From positions 50,388 to 114,387 of the forward strand of contig MKUN01000014.1 in NCBI GenBank assembly GCA_001897835.1: DNA of 64,000 bases, given 5' to 3'. The DNA comes from Bacteroidetes bacterium 46-16. GTDB lineage: Bacteria; Bacteroidota; Bacteroidia; Chitinophagales; Chitinophagaceae. The first letter of the stretch is position 1. Every line of letters starts with the position of its first letter. The position numbers and the translations under genes were made by a program. This document shows, one piece after another, positions 9,268-18,054 of the stretch. A model generated the notes under the pieces. It was not told the origin of the DNA. It saw only the letters and a program-made list of their open reading frames with translations, and ran no database searches.

Positions 9268-10013
9268 ATACTTATATAGCCGGTCTCCAACTGGCTGTTA
9301 TCCCGCTTCAGTATAAATTTAAACAGGCCCTTTTGCTGGAAATTTCTTTTATCTATGATCACAGGTGATTCTGCAATGCGGGGCACTTCAAGTATCAGCT
9401 TCTCTTTTTGGTTATAGAAGCGCACCGAATATTTATGCTTGGTTACTTCGGGTAGCTCCATATTAACATGCCCGGTAAGGGGATTCGTAAATATATACTG
9501 TGATTTTATATAGGTAAGGGGGTTTATTTCGGTTTCGTCGGTGGTTATCTTTATCGCTATTTTGCGTACTAGCTTTTGCAGCGAATCATTACCACTGGTA
9601 CTGGCTATAATTTTTTGCAATGAATCGTTTGGCGGCAGCACAGCTTGTTGTTTTAGCAATTCGTTACTGTCCACCGGCAGATTTATGCGGTTACTGTACC
9701 AGGTAAGGTCCGAGTTAAATACTATATATAGCCTGTACCAGTTATTGCCCGGGGCAGGGTGCCCGTCTACAAAAGCCTGTATGCCCTTTTTAAGATTTTT
9801 TACATAGCCTGCAGTAATGTAATTGTATGCACTATCGGCCGAGCGCTGTACCGCTATAGATTTTATACCGTCATACTGGCAACTCCAGCTAATTACATTA
9901 ACGCCTTTTTCTGTTGTTCCTGCAATATCGGGTAGCAGCGGCTGTGCATTGATTTTGAGGACAAATACGGTAAAAATGAAACTCAGCGCAATGCGCACCA
10001 TTTTCCAGATCAT
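9261..10013 (-). CDS. Hypothetical secreted protein with fibronectin-like N-terminal part
   Basis: A 250-aa protein with an N-terminal signal peptide (ALSFIFTVFVLKINAQ, cleaved near residue 23). Residues 30-115 read like one beta-sandwich domain (VISWSCQYDG, SIAVQRSADSAYNY, WYRLYIVF), as in FN3-like modules. The C-terminal half (about 165-250) looks like a second beta-domain with short strands (KYSVRFYNQKEKLILEV). No enzyme motif is visible. ATG 10013 and ATG 10001 are both possible. It overlaps the convergent 8641-9267 gene by 7 nt. Function unknown. Confidence 0.65.
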   Translation of the reverse strand: MIWKMVRIALSFIFTVFVLKINAQPLLPDIAGTTEKGVNVISWSCQYDGIKSIAVQRSADSAYNYITAGYVKNLKKGIQAFVDGHPAPGNNWYRLYIVFNSDLTWYSNRINLPVDSNELLKQQAVLPPNDSLQKIIASTSGNDSLQKLVRKIAIKITTDETEINPLTYIKSQYIFTNPLTGHVNMELPEVTKHKYSVRFYNQKEKLILEVPRIAESPVIIDKRNFQQKGLFKFILKRDNSQLETGYISIY

Positions 10014-10203
10014 TCGTCAAACCTAATGCAAAAATGCATATAGCATGTAATTCCCGCTGAAGATTTTATTTTCTATAACGTTTCCTCCCCGTTTATATGA
10101 TGTTTGTATATAACCCCATGCCGGGTATTTTTTTGTTTCCGCATTTATATATATTCACACTTGCTAATTTTCACATTGTCAATTTTCACATTATCTTGTG
10201 CAT

Positions 10204-11703
10204 ATGGGTATATTCAGTAAAAAATCACTTGAACAGCTTATCAGTCACTCTTCGGAAGGAGAGAAGTCACTCAAACGCACCCTCGGCGCGGGCAATCTCG
10301 TAGCCTTGGGTATCGGTGCCATTATTGGTGCAGGTCTATTTGTACGTACTGCCGCTGCGGCTGCTAATAATGCGGGGCCTTCCGTTACTATTGGTTTTGT
10401 GGTTGCCGCTATAGGTTGTGCTTTTGCCGGCCTGTGTTATGCAGAGTTTGCCTCTATGATACCCATAGCGGGCAGTGCATATACTTATTCTTATGCTACT
10501 ATGGGCGAGTTGGTAGCCTGGATAATAGGCTGGGACCTTGTGCTGGAATATGCTGTTGGTGCCGCTACGGTGGGCATTGCATGGAGTGAATATCTTAATA
10601 AACTTCTCGAGACGATGTTTGGCTCAGCCTACAGGGTGCCCTATGAATGGTCGCATTCCCCTTTTGAGAAATATACCGACCTTATGGGAGGGACGCATCA
10701 TGGCATAATGAATATCCCTGCGCTCTTCATCATTTTCCTGCTTACCCTGTTACTTATCAGGGGTACAAAAGAGTCGGCCTTCGTTAATGGTATCATCGTG
10801 ATCACCAAGGTAGCTATTGTTATCCTGTTCATCGCTTTCGGCTGGCATTTCATCAACCCGGTGAACCATACTCCTTATATCCCCGAACCAACAACCTATA
10901 CCGATAGCCAGGGTATTGTACATAATTATGGTGGTATATGGGGCATACTGGGTGCAGCAGGGGTCGTGTTCTTTGCCTTTATTGGCTTCGATGCCGTATC
11001 CACTGCTGCACAGGAAGCGAAGAACCCCAAGAAAGATATGCCTATTGGCATACTTGGGTCGTTGGTGATCTGTACGGTACTGTATATTCTCTTTGCCCAT
11101 GTGCTTACCGGTATCGGCAGCATCAACGATTTCCGTACGCAGGGCAGGGAAGCGTCTGTGACCTATGCCATCAAGACCTATATGGCCGGCTATGGCTGGC
11201 TGGCCGATTTTGTGACCGTGGCTATCCTCTTTGGTTTTTCTTCGGTCATACTCGTTATGCTTATGGGTCAGTCGCGTGTCTTCTATTCCATGAGTCGCGA
11301 TGGCCTGGTGCCTAAAATATTCTCCGATGTGCATCCCAAATTTCATACACCCTATAAGTCCAACTGGATATTCCTGGTACTGGTGGGCGCCTTTGCGGCT
11401 TTTGTACCCGGCGATATAGTAGGCGATATGACCAGTATCGGTACCCTCTTTGCCTTCATACTGGTATGTGCCGGTGTATGGATCATGCGGGTAAAGAACC
11501 CGGAGATACCCCGCCAGTTCAAAACGCCATTGGTGCCGCTGGTTCCGATATTGGGTATCATCGTTTGTGCCGCTATGATCGCCGGCCTGGGCTGGCCCAA
11601 CTGGACCCGCCTCGGCGTATGGCTGATAATAGGCCTTGTAATATACTTTGGCTATAGCCGCAAGCATAGCAAACTAGGTAATAAGGATACGAAGGACCAA
11701 TAA
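10204..11703 (+). CDS. APC-family amino acid permease
   Basis: A 499-aa inner-membrane permease of the amino acid-polyamine-organocation superfamily with about 12 helices. The family helix-1 pattern GAIIGAGLFVRT appears near residue 38, and GFDAVSTAAQEAKNPKKDMPIGI, the typical APC loop after helix 6, at about 262-284. Substrate is probably a cationic or neutral amino acid; it cannot be fixed here. A GTG six bases upstream (10198) is in frame, but the ATG at 10204 is the more likely start. The 190-bp region upstream contains two copies of AATTTTCACATT (about 10158-10191). Confidence 0.93.
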   Translation: MGIFSKKSLEQLISHSSEGEKSLKRTLGAGNLVALGIGAIIGAGLFVRTAAAAANNAGPSVTIGFVVAAIGCAFAGLCYAEFASMIPIAGSAYTYSYATMGELVAWIIGWDLVLEYAVGAATVGIAWSEYLNKLLETMFGSAYRVPYEWSHSPFEKYTDLMGGTHHGIMNIPALFIIFLLTLLLIRGTKESAFVNGIIVITKVAIVILFIAFGWHFINPVNHTPYIPEPTTYTDSQGIVHNYGGIWGILGAAGVVFFAFIGFDAVSTAAQEAKNPKKDMPIGILGSLVICTVLYILFAHVLTGIGSINDFRTQGREASVTYAIKTYMAGYGWLADFVTVAILFGFSSVILVMLMGQSRVFYSMSRDGLVPKIFSDVHPKFHTPYKSNWIFLVLVGAFAAFVPGDIVGDMTSIGTLFAFILVCAGVWIMRVKNPEIPRQFKTPLVPLVPILGIIVCAAMIAGLGWPNWTRLGVWLIIGLVIYFGYSRKHSKLGNKDTKDQ

Positions 11704-11787
11704 AAAAATAATCTTTTTATTACCTGCTTTGGTACTAAAATTTATATTTTTGATGACAATATCCTTGCGGGTCTAAAATAAAAACCA

Positions 11788-12306
11788 ATGAATAAAAGCC
11801 TATTAAATATTAAAGCAATTAGTGCAGCAATAACATTTTGCCTGTTTACCTTCAGCCTTGTCCTTTATTCTTCCTGCACCCAGAAAGACCAGTGCGAGGA
11901 TGTGGTCTGCAATAATGGAGGTGTTTGTATCGAGGGGGCCTGTAGTTGTCTTAATGGCTTTACGGGAGTAAACTGCGAAAAATCTGATGCCGAAAAATTC
12001 GTTGGGCTTTATACCGGCGTCAATAAGTGTAACAATACAAACCACTTCAAAATAGATACATTCGTCAAAGACCAGGTTTATATTAAAATGACAGTTGGTA
12101 ATGCTAGTTGTCTTACTGATATTTCATTGCTGGGGCACGTGGTGGGCGATTCCATTGTGTTCCCCGAGCAGGGCTTCCTTGATGGCTGCCAGCAGTCCTA
12201 TGCCTTTAGCGCCAATGGTGCTATGGTCGGCGATTCGCTGCATATGCTGTTCCGCTATGACTTCCCGGCATATAAGGACACCTGTACTTTCGACGGTATA
12301 AAATAA
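11788..12306 (+). CDS. Lipoprotein with an EGF-like domain
   Basis: A 172-aa predicted outer-membrane or surface lipoprotein. The lipobox ends at Cys30 (LVLYSSC). Directly after it comes one complete EGF-like module with the six-cysteine pattern at residues 36, 41, 47, 52, 54 and 63, including the hallmark CNNGGVC and CLNGFTGVNC. The rest (about 70-172) is a beta-rich domain with four more cysteines that could form two disulfides. Function is unknown; EGF-like modules in Bacteroidota surface proteins are thought to act in binding. It has its own leader (85 bp from the permease) and a terminator after it. Confidence 0.8.
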   Translation: MNKSLLNIKAISAAITFCLFTFSLVLYSSCTQKDQCEDVVCNNGGVCIEGACSCLNGFTGVNCEKSDAEKFVGLYTGVNKCNNTNHFKIDTFVKDQVYIKMTVGNASCLTDISLLGHVVGDSIVFPEQGFLDGCQQSYAFSANGAMVGDSLHMLFRYDFPAYKDTCTFDGIK

Positions 12307-12379
12307 TACTTGCCCTTTACCCCCGATAAAGCCTCTGTATCCTCTTACTGAGGTCAATAAAATGGTTCTGTTAATATAG

Positions 12380-12410
12380 AAAGCCCCGTGTCACGGGGCT
12401 TTATTTTGTA
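12380..12410 (+). terminator. Rho-independent terminator after the EGF-like lipoprotein
   Basis: Perfect stem AAAGCCCCGTG / CACGGGGCTTT around position 12391, followed on the plus strand by ATTTTGTA. It lies 74 bp after the lipoprotein stop and 19 bp before the next gene. Confidence 0.85.
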
Positions 12411-12428
12411 TAATAGAGCAGCCATAAA

Positions 12429-12854
12429 TTGAGTATCTTTCCTGTTGTGAAACGTCCCCCACCCATAGTCATTTTTGTACTGGTCTTCCTGTTCTTTGCT
12501 ACGGCTATGGCATGGGTCACCGGAATCTCATTAGCCTTGCCGGGTACTTTTCTTGATGCTATCTGGAAGATGAACCCTGATGCCTACAATGGTTTTGCAC
12601 CCATGGGTGCTGCTGCAATAATACTTTTATTACTGTTGGGCGCATGTACCTTTGCCGCAGCCTTGGGCATGCTTAGGGGCCGCAAATGGGCATGGTGGCT
12701 TACCGTATCGGTCTTCGTGCTGAATATTCTTGGTGATGTTGCTGATATGTTCGTTCACCACGATTACCTTAAGCGGGGCTTTGGCGTGCTTATAGTACTA
12801 TTCTTCCTGTTCCTGTTGAGCAGGCCGTCTGTTAAAGCATTTTTCCGTAAGTAG
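12429..12854 (+). CDS. Small four-helix membrane protein, unknown function
   Basis: A 141-aa (or shorter) integral membrane protein with four hydrophobic segments, at about residues 13-35, 58-80, 88-105 and 115-132, and a basic C-terminus (SRPSVKAFFRK). No family was recognised. There is no in-frame ATG at the front: TTG at 12429 or GTG at 12447 must serve as the start; GTG gives MKRPPPIVIFVL, directly before helix 1. It follows a terminator, so it should have its own promoter. Convergent with the SRPBCC gene (9 bp gap). Confidence 0.65.
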   Translation: MSIFPVVKRPPPIVIFVLVFLFFATAMAWVTGISLALPGTFLDAIWKMNPDAYNGFAPMGAAAIILLLLLGACTFAAALGMLRGRKWAWWLTVSVFVLNILGDVADMFVHHDYLKRGFGVLIVLFFLFLLSRPSVKAFFRK

Positions 12855-12863
12855 TATTTACGC

Positions 12864-13292
12864 TCATTTTTTTTCGATAAGCTCCTTGAGCAATTTCGTG
12901 ATCTCTGTCCAGCCCATATCGAAATTGCTGCGTTTATAGTCGCCATCCTGCGGAAACTTATCCAGCCCTTCGTGTGTGAGCCTCACTCGTGTACGGCCCC
13001 CTTCGTCAAAAAGTTCGATCGTCACCAGCGTGTCAATGTCGGGCATGCTTTCATAGCGCCAGCTATAAGCAAATTTCTTATTGGGTACTACTTCCGTGAT
13101 CTTACATAGGTGCAGGAAGGCCGTGCCTTCATTGTAGCCGTAAAATGAGAATTCAAAACCCACAACAGGTTCCAGTGCTGCAATGTCGAATCCCGTCCAT
13201 TGTTTCATTTCATCTTTGCTGGTGATAGCCTCCCAGACCCTTGCCGCCGGGGCATTAATGTTTACTTCTTTTACCAGTACTTCTTTGTTCAT
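12864..13292 (-). CDS. SRPBCC / AHSA1-like domain protein
   Basis: A 142-aa single-domain protein of the START-like SRPBCC superfamily, Aha1-C/AHSA1 type: N-terminal VKEVNINAPAARVWEAIT, a central beta-sheet (FAYSWRYESMPDIDTLVTIEL), and the late helix with GWTEITKLLKELI. Such proteins bind hydrophobic ligands. Its start lies 38 nt inside the upstream ArsR gene, so the two are translationally coupled. This ArsR-SRPBCC pairing is common, and the regulator probably controls its own operon. Confidence 0.88.
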   Translation of the reverse strand: MNKEVLVKEVNINAPAARVWEAITSKDEMKQWTGFDIAALEPVVGFEFSFYGYNEGTAFLHLCKITEVVPNKKFAYSWRYESMPDIDTLVTIELFDEGGRTRVRLTHEGLDKFPQDGDYKRSNFDMGWTEITKLLKELIEKK

Positions 13293-13590
13293 GTTCTATA
13301 TAATTTTTAAGTGCGTTCAGTTTTTCATCCCAGTACCTGCTGAAGTGTGCTACCCAGTCGCTTACCTCTTTAAGCCTGCCGGGGTTTGTTTTACAATACC
13401 GTTCCCGTCCTTCCTGTATTATCGTCAATAAGCCACACTCGGTCAATATCCGCACATGTTTTGATATGGCCGGGCGGCTTATGTCAAATTGCTCCGCAAT
13501 CGCATTCACGTTCATGGGTTGTTCTGCGAGCAAGTTCAGTATTGCCCTCCTGTTCGGATCGGCTATTGCCTGGTAAACATCTCTTCTCAT
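13255..13590 (-). CDS. ArsR-family transcriptional repressor
   Basis: A 111-aa winged-helix regulator. The recognition helix region FDISRPAISKHVRILTECGL (about residues 36-55) is the classic ArsR HTH, preceded by RRAILNLLAEQPMNVNAIA. No metal-binding CxC motif is seen in the HTH helix, so it belongs to the non-metal ArsR group often paired with AHSA1-like genes. Two GTAACC-N4-GGTTAC-type palindromes sit directly upstream of its ATG (13599-13642) and overlap a -7 box, which predicts autoregulation. It overlaps the SRPBCC gene by 38 nt. Confidence 0.92.
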   Translation of the reverse strand: MRRDVYQAIADPNRRAILNLLAEQPMNVNAIAEQFDISRPAISKHVRILTECGLLTIIQEGRERYCKTNPGRLKEVSDWVAHFSRYWDEKLNALKNYIEHEQRSTGKRSKH

Positions 13591-13598
13591 ATCTTTTG

Positions 13599-13644
13599 GT
13601 AACTGTTCGGTTACAAATATAATTAAGTAACCGTTTGGTTACAA
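13599..13644 (-). promoter_or_regulatory. Promoter with two tandem ArsR operator-like palindromes
   Basis: Two 16-bp palindromes, GTAACTGTTCGGTTAC (13599-13614) and GTAACCGTTTGGTTAC (13627-13642), lie 28 bp apart and differ at two positions. Between them the minus strand reads TATATTTG (13614-13621), an exact TAnnTTTG -7 box, with TTG (13642-13644) about 20 bp further upstream. The palindromes therefore bracket the core promoter, 9 bp before the ArsR ATG. Confidence 0.75.
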
Positions 13645-13736
13645 ATTTATTTTTCTTTTGAACGTACATTCAGAGATAAATTGCAGCAACAGGTGCAGCA
13701 TGATTATCGGTTTATTTTTTACCTTAATGTTCGTAA

Positions 13737-14327
13737 ATGCAAATAATGACCAAAAGCCGTTTGGAAGCATTCAGCGATGGAGTACTGGCCATCATCATCA
13801 CCATTATGATACTGGAGATAAAGGTGCCGGAGGGTGATACTTTTGAAGCCTTGCAGGGGGTACTGCCTTCCTTCCTGAGTTATGTCCTCAGTTTTATTTT
13901 TATTGGTATCTATTGGAGCAACCATCACCATATGATGCATGCGGTCACCTCCGTAAATGGTGCGGTGCTCTGGGCCAATCTTGCCTTGCTTTTTTGGTTA
14001 TCCCTCATACCCTTTGCTACCAATTGGATGAGCGAGAACCATTTTACCACCGTGCCCGTAGCCTTATATGGTATGGTGCTGCTGATGTGCGCTATATCTT
14101 ATACGATACTGGTACAGGTATTGTTGCGGCACCTGGGCAAAGATTCCCTGCTTGCCAAAGCTTTAGGCAGCGATATCAAAGGATGGATCTCGCTGGCTAT
14201 GTATGGGGTAGCAGTTCTTGTGGCATTCTACAATTCAAAGATCAGCCTGGCCATATATATTGCTGTAGCTTTGGTATGGCTTATCCCCGACAGGCGTATA
14301 GAAAAGAAGGCAATAGACTTGCATTGA
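13737..14327 (+). CDS. TMEM175-family (DUF1211) potassium channel-like protein
   Basis: A 196-aa six-helix membrane protein of the TMEM175/DUF1211 family. The pore-helix signature RLEAFSDGVLAIIITIMILEIKVP is at about residues 7-30, followed by FIGIYWSNHHHMMH in helix 2-3 as in bacterial homologues. Bacterial members form tetrameric K+ channels. ATG 13737 or ATG 13746 (starting TKSRLEAFSDG) could be used. It is divergent from the ArsR operon. Confidence 0.9.
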   Translation: MQIMTKSRLEAFSDGVLAIIITIMILEIKVPEGDTFEALQGVLPSFLSYVLSFIFIGIYWSNHHHMMHAVTSVNGAVLWANLALLFWLSLIPFATNWMSENHFTTVPVALYGMVLLMCAISYTILVQVLLRHLGKDSLLAKALGSDIKGWISLAMYGVAVLVAFYNSKISLAIYIAVALVWLIPDRRIEKKAIDLH

Positions 14328-14379
14328 TCCCCGATATTTCCTATTGTCTTGTTAGCCGTAGCATGCCGAAACACTATAA

Positions 14380-15255
14380 TTACAACGGTAAAAATATGCT
14401 TACCATCGTACCTTTATTCTTCTGGCTTTTGATCACAAATTTTGCATCTACCAGCTTCAGCAGGTCTTTAATGATCAGGTAGCCCAGCCCGTTGCCCTTC
14501 CGGTTGTCCACCGTTGCCGATGATACGATAAAGTGTTCCGACATGATATTGTTTATTTGTTCCGGGGTCATGCCAATGCCTTCATCCCGCACTTTTATCA
14601 GTATGCCCTTTTCTGTTTTACCGCCACTTATCGTAATATGTCCCTTCTCTGTAAAGTTCAGCGCATTCAATATAAGGTTATAGAGCACTATCCTTACCGG
14701 CTCCATATATTGGTACACAATAAGACCGCTGTTCACGCTATTCACAAACTCTATCCGTTTTTGCCGCGCCAGCCCCTGGAAGATGCTGAATATCTGGTTC
14801 ACCATTTCATACAGGTCAAACTCTTCTTTCTTCATCCTGCGGTTATCGTTCTGGTACTTTATCCAGTTGAGTATATTGGTCGATAGCAGCTCCAGTTCTT
14901 TTGATGAATTGGATATTTCGAAGAGCATTTCGTCCTGCAAGGGGGCGGACATTTCATATTTGTTCTCAAGCAGGTTCTTACTCGTCAGGTGTATGAACTT
15001 TAAGGGGCTTACGAGGTCATGGCTTATGATAGAGATAAGCCTTGTTTTTATCAGGTCATTTTTTTCAAGCTCTTCATTTTTTTGTTTTATCTCCCTTGTC
15101 TTCCTTTCCAGTAGTGTTTTAAATATCTTTTGCCTGGTTATAGCCCTGTGCAGTGTTATCCTTACGGTAATATAACATAGCACACAGCAGAACGCAATAA
15201 GGCATACGATCACGGGCCAGTTTTGTTGGAAATATCCTTCTTTAATAAATTGCAT
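14380..15255 (-). CDS. Sensor histidine kinase lacking an obvious sensor domain
   Basis: A 291-aa kinase: a single transmembrane helix (residues 14-34), a coiled-coil (about 45-75), HisKA with phospho-acceptor His79 in SIISHDLVSPLKF, and HATPase_c with N box (LILNALNFTEKG), G1 (VRDEGIGM) and G2 (GNGLGYLI). No periplasmic, PAS, GAF or TPR sensor precedes the kinase core. The response regulator gene sits 70 bp upstream on the same strand, so the pair forms an RR-first operon. Either a partner protein supplies sensing or the gene is an N-terminally shortened relative of larger hybrid kinases. Confidence 0.88.
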   Translation of the reverse strand: MQFIKEGYFQQNWPVIVCLIAFCCVLCYITVRITLHRAITRQKIFKTLLERKTREIKQKNEELEKNDLIKTRLISIISHDLVSPLKFIHLTSKNLLENKYEMSAPLQDEMLFEISNSSKELELLSTNILNWIKYQNDNRRMKKEEFDLYEMVNQIFSIFQGLARQKRIEFVNSVNSGLIVYQYMEPVRIVLYNLILNALNFTEKGHITISGGKTEKGILIKVRDEGIGMTPEQINNIMSEHFIVSSATVDNRKGNGLGYLIIKDLLKLVDAKFVIKSQKNKGTMVSIFLPL

Positions 15256-15325
15256 ATAGATTCTTATTTGCCTGCGTATTTTTTTAACGTGGCTTTCATG
15301 GGTGAGTGGCTATGCGGAAGGTTGT

Positions 15326-15937
15326 CTAGAAATTTATATTATACAAGCTCGCCAGTTCCAGCAATTGCTTGAAATTTTCGGTCTCCGTTTTTTCAAATAT
15401 TCGCTTTTTAAGGGTTGATATAGTGCTCATACTGAGGTTCAGGGTCCTTGATATATCTTTTGTCTGGTAGCCATTCAGCAGGTAATGGATCACCTCCAGC
15501 TCACGCGGAGAGAGCGCACTGAATGGATTGCTTTGCGAAAAAATATTGGGTACCTGGCTGGGCGGAGCTTCATTATTCAGAAACTTCTTAAGGTATGATG
15601 TTGTCTCCTCCTCACCCAGTGTTTTCGATAGAAAATAGTGTATATCAAATTGCCGGAATGCATCTCCGTATACCTCTGCCAGTTGCATCGAGAATATCAT
15701 TACTTTAAGCTCAGGATATAGTTGCCTGATATTTCCGATCACTTCAAGGGCAGTACCGTCTGAAAAAATGATATCAAGGAGCAGGTGGCTGCATTGTTTT
15801 TTCTGCAATTCATTCATTAACTCATTGCAGGTGGTTACCTCGCTAATATTTGTGTACCCTAAGTTCGACTGCAATATCAATTTAATACCCTTCCGCACCA
15901 TACTATGGTCGTCGGCAATTACAATGTTTGGTTGCAT
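15326..15937 (-). CDS. NarL/FixJ-type response regulator
   Basis: A 203-aa two-domain regulator. Receiver: acidic pair Asp9-Asp10, phospho-acceptor Asp55 in HLLLDIIFSDG, and a conserved Lys in YFLSKTLGEEE. Output: LuxR-type HTH at about 140-200 (LSPRELEVIHYLLNGYQTK, LNLSMSTISTLKKRIFEK). It is transcribed before the histidine kinase gene. Targets cannot be inferred. It diverges from the small gene at 16139. Confidence 0.93.
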   Translation of the reverse strand: MQPNIVIADDHSMVRKGIKLILQSNLGYTNISEVTTCNELMNELQKKQCSHLLLDIIFSDGTALEVIGNIRQLYPELKVMIFSMQLAEVYGDAFRQFDIHYFLSKTLGEEETTSYLKKFLNNEAPPSQVPNIFSQSNPFSALSPRELEVIHYLLNGYQTKDISRTLNLSMSTISTLKKRIFEKTETENFKQLLELASLYNINF

Positions 15938-16138
15938 AATGGCTGTAGCGGATATACCTCACATTACCGGGGCTAACACAACATGCTATCCGTATTTTAT
16001 ATATTCTCTCTCATTTATTATGCCACAAATTTGGATAATTCTTTTAACAGTTCAGGTCGAATTAATTCTACAAGCCCTTTTTTGCGAAGGCAGTATCATT
16101 GCGCCACATTAATAAAGCTGTTAGCTGCCACATTTTTT

Positions 16139-16381
16139 ATGGACGTGCAAACATTTACCATAGAGATAGAAGAGAGAAAATTCTTATTTGAAAAGGTGTG
16201 GACCGGCCAGGAGGATTTTTATCTTTATATATTGCCATACGATAAAGATGAGAAGGGGTTTTTCATGTCAAAGGACACAGAAGCCAATTGGAAAGTACTT
16301 CATCGTTTTATTGTTGCACCCTATGTTATCCGTATGGAGGATATCCTTTCCGAAATGATCAATAAAGAATTGGGGAAATAA
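16139..16381 (+). CDS. Small hypothetical protein (80 aa)
   Basis: An 80-aa reading frame from ATG 16139, acidic overall and with a clear alpha/beta pattern (VQTFTIEIEERKFLFEKVW, FYLYILPYDKDEKGFFMSKD, WKVLHRFIVAPYVIRMEDILSEMI). The frame stays open upstream to 15983, but the upstream residues do not look like the start of a folded protein. No family recognised. It stands alone between the response regulator (divergent) and glyA. Codon use and composition resemble real genes here. Confidence 0.6.
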   Translation: MDVQTFTIEIEERKFLFEKVWTGQEDFYLYILPYDKDEKGFFMSKDTEANWKVLHRFIVAPYVIRMEDILSEMINKELGK

Positions 16382-16470
16382 GGCCCCTGCCTGGGCATTA
16401 GCCCCACAAACAGTATTCCGGTATATTCGTATAAGCGATCTGTAGGAACAGATTATTTCAACCTATCTGT

Positions 16471-16478
16471 TATATTTG
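16471..16478 (+). promoter_or_regulatory. -7 promoter box of glyA
   Basis: TATATTTG matches the Bacteroidota TAnnTTTG -7 box exactly and sits 18 bp before the glyA ATG at 16497. This also argues against the in-frame TTG at 16476 being the start. A -33 TTTG is not obvious. Confidence 0.6.
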
Positions 16479-16496
16479 CGCCACAACCGGGAACAT

Positions 16497-17795
16497 ATGC
16501 AAAGAGACACCGCCATATTTGAGCTGATTCACGAAGAACTCGAGCGCCAGCGCCGTGGTCTTGAATTAATAGCCAGTGAAAACTTTACCAGCATGCAGGT
16601 GATGCAGGCCATGGGTAATGTAATGAGCAATAAATATGCGGAGGGTTACCCCGGCAGGCGCTATTATGGCGGTTGCGAGGTGGTGGATAAAAGTGAGCAA
16701 CTGGCTATCGACAGGGCTAAGGAGATATTCGGTGTCACGTACGCCAATGTGCAGCCGCACAGTGGTGCGCAGGCCAATATGGCCGTGATGCTGGCTTGCC
16801 TGCAACCCGGCGATACCATATTGGGTCTCGACCTGAGCATGGGTGGTCACCTCACACATGGCTCACCGGTCAATTTTTCGGGCAGGTTATATAATGCGGT
16901 GCATTATGGCGTAGATAAAGAAACGGGCCTTGTAGATTATGATGCTATGGAGCGCCAGGCAAAGGAGCATAAGCCCAGGCTCATTATTTGCGGCGCCAGT
17001 GCTTACAGCCGCGATTGGGATTTTGTCCGTATTCGTCACATTGCCGATAGTGTAGGTGCCCTTGTTATGGCCGATATTGCACATCCGGCGGGCCTGATCG
17101 CCAAGGGCCTGCTCAGCAGTCCCTTTGATCATTGTCATTTTGTTACCTCCACTACACACAAAACATTGCGCGGTCCCCGTGGCGGTATCGTACTTATGAA
17201 GGAGGATTTTGAGAACCCATGGGGCATAAAGGGGCCCAAAGGCGATGTGCGTATGATGAGTGCCCTGATCGACCTGTCCGTATTCCCGGGTGTACAGGGT
17301 GGCCCTCTTGAGCATGTTATAGCTGCCAAGGCTGTTTCCTTCTTCGAGATATTGCAGGATGAGTTCATGGTTTATGCAAAGCAGGTCATCAGCAATGCAC
17401 AGGCGCTTGCAGCAGCATTTTTGGATAAAGGTTACAACATCGTTTCGGGCGGTACCGATAATCACCTGTTGCTTATTGATCTGCGCAACAAAGGCATAAG
17501 CGGTAAAAAGGCGGAGAATACTTTGGTACATGCCGATATCACCATCAATAAGAATATGGTGCCCTTTGATGACAAGTCGCCCTTCATTACCTCGGGGATT
17601 AGGGTAGGGGTGCCTGCGGTCACTACTCGTGGCCTTAAAGAAGAGCATATGCCGCAGGTGGTCAACTGGCTCGATAAAGTACTTATGTCGCCAGATGATG
17701 AAAGTGTTATTCAAAGCGTGCGCGGTGAGGTCAATGAATTCATGGCGGCCTTCCACCTCTATCCCGGCTGGGGGCTTTACGAAACTTCGTTCTAG
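16497..17795 (+). CDS. glyA: Serine hydroxymethyltransferase
   Basis: PLP enzyme interconverting serine and glycine with tetrahydrofolate; main source of one-carbon units. From ATG 16497 the protein is 432 aa, normal for SHMT. Motifs: ELIASENF (about residues 23-30), [15 protein letters not shown] (46-60), and the PLP-lysine motif [14 protein letters not shown] with Lys222. The N-terminus [11 protein letters not shown] fits Bacteroidota SHMTs. It appears monocistronic. Another serine-consuming enzyme, sdaA, lies at 31736. Confidence 0.97.
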   Translation: MQRDTAIFELIHEELERQRRGLELIASENFTSMQVMQAMGNVMSNKYAEGYPGRRYYGGCEVVDKSEQLAIDRAKEIFGVTYANVQPHSGAQANMAVMLACLQPGDTILGLDLSMGGHLTHGSPVNFSGRLYNAVHYGVDKETGLVDYDAMERQAKEHKPRLIICGASAYSRDWDFVRIRHIADSVGALVMADIAHPAGLIAKGLLSSPFDHCHFVTSTTHKTLRGPRGGIVLMKEDFENPWGIKGPKGDVRMMSALIDLSVFPGVQGGPLEHVIAAKAVSFFEILQDEFMVYAKQVISNAQALAAAFLDKGYNIVSGGTDNHLLLIDLRNKGISGKKAENTLVHADITINKNMVPFDDKSPFITSGIRVGVPAVTTRGLKEEHMPQVVNWLDKVLMSPDDESVIQSVRGEVNEFMAAFHLYPGWGLYETSF

Positions 17796-17935
17796 GCCCA
17801 CTGTCAAATAATAGTCACAGGTTTTACAAGGATCAGCTATTGTCAGCAGTGTTTTAATCTGCTGGGCTGGATAAGAAGAGAGGTTATATATACCCTCTTC
17901 ACGCTTTCTTAACGCTTTATACCCTTAAACGGCCT

Positions 17936-17943
17936 TATTTTTG
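17936..17943 (+). promoter_or_regulatory. Putative -7 box in front of the 752-aa secreted protein gene
   Basis: TATTTTTG matches TAnnTTTG and lies 111 bp before ATG 18055, in the 259-bp gap after glyA. The rest of the gap has a short CAGCAG/CTGCTG inverted repeat (about 17838-17865) that could help end the glyA transcript, and otherwise nothing I recognise. Confidence 0.4.
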
Positions 17944-18054
17944 CGATAATTACATTGAAAACGTAAAATAGTTTATTGAGATTTTAAATATTTCAGGCTT
18001 TTTACTTTTGACTTTCTACTTTTGGCATACAGATATAAAGGGGCAATAATTATA

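Noticed and set aside
10750..11667. A 305-aa reverse frame within the amino acid permease gene
   Set aside because: It is the antisense shadow of a clear APC permease, rich in His/Tyr/Arg with no motifs.
18022..18054. Upstream TTG start for the 752-aa secreted protein
   Set aside because: It would place 11 residues before a clean signal peptide that begins at ATG 18055.
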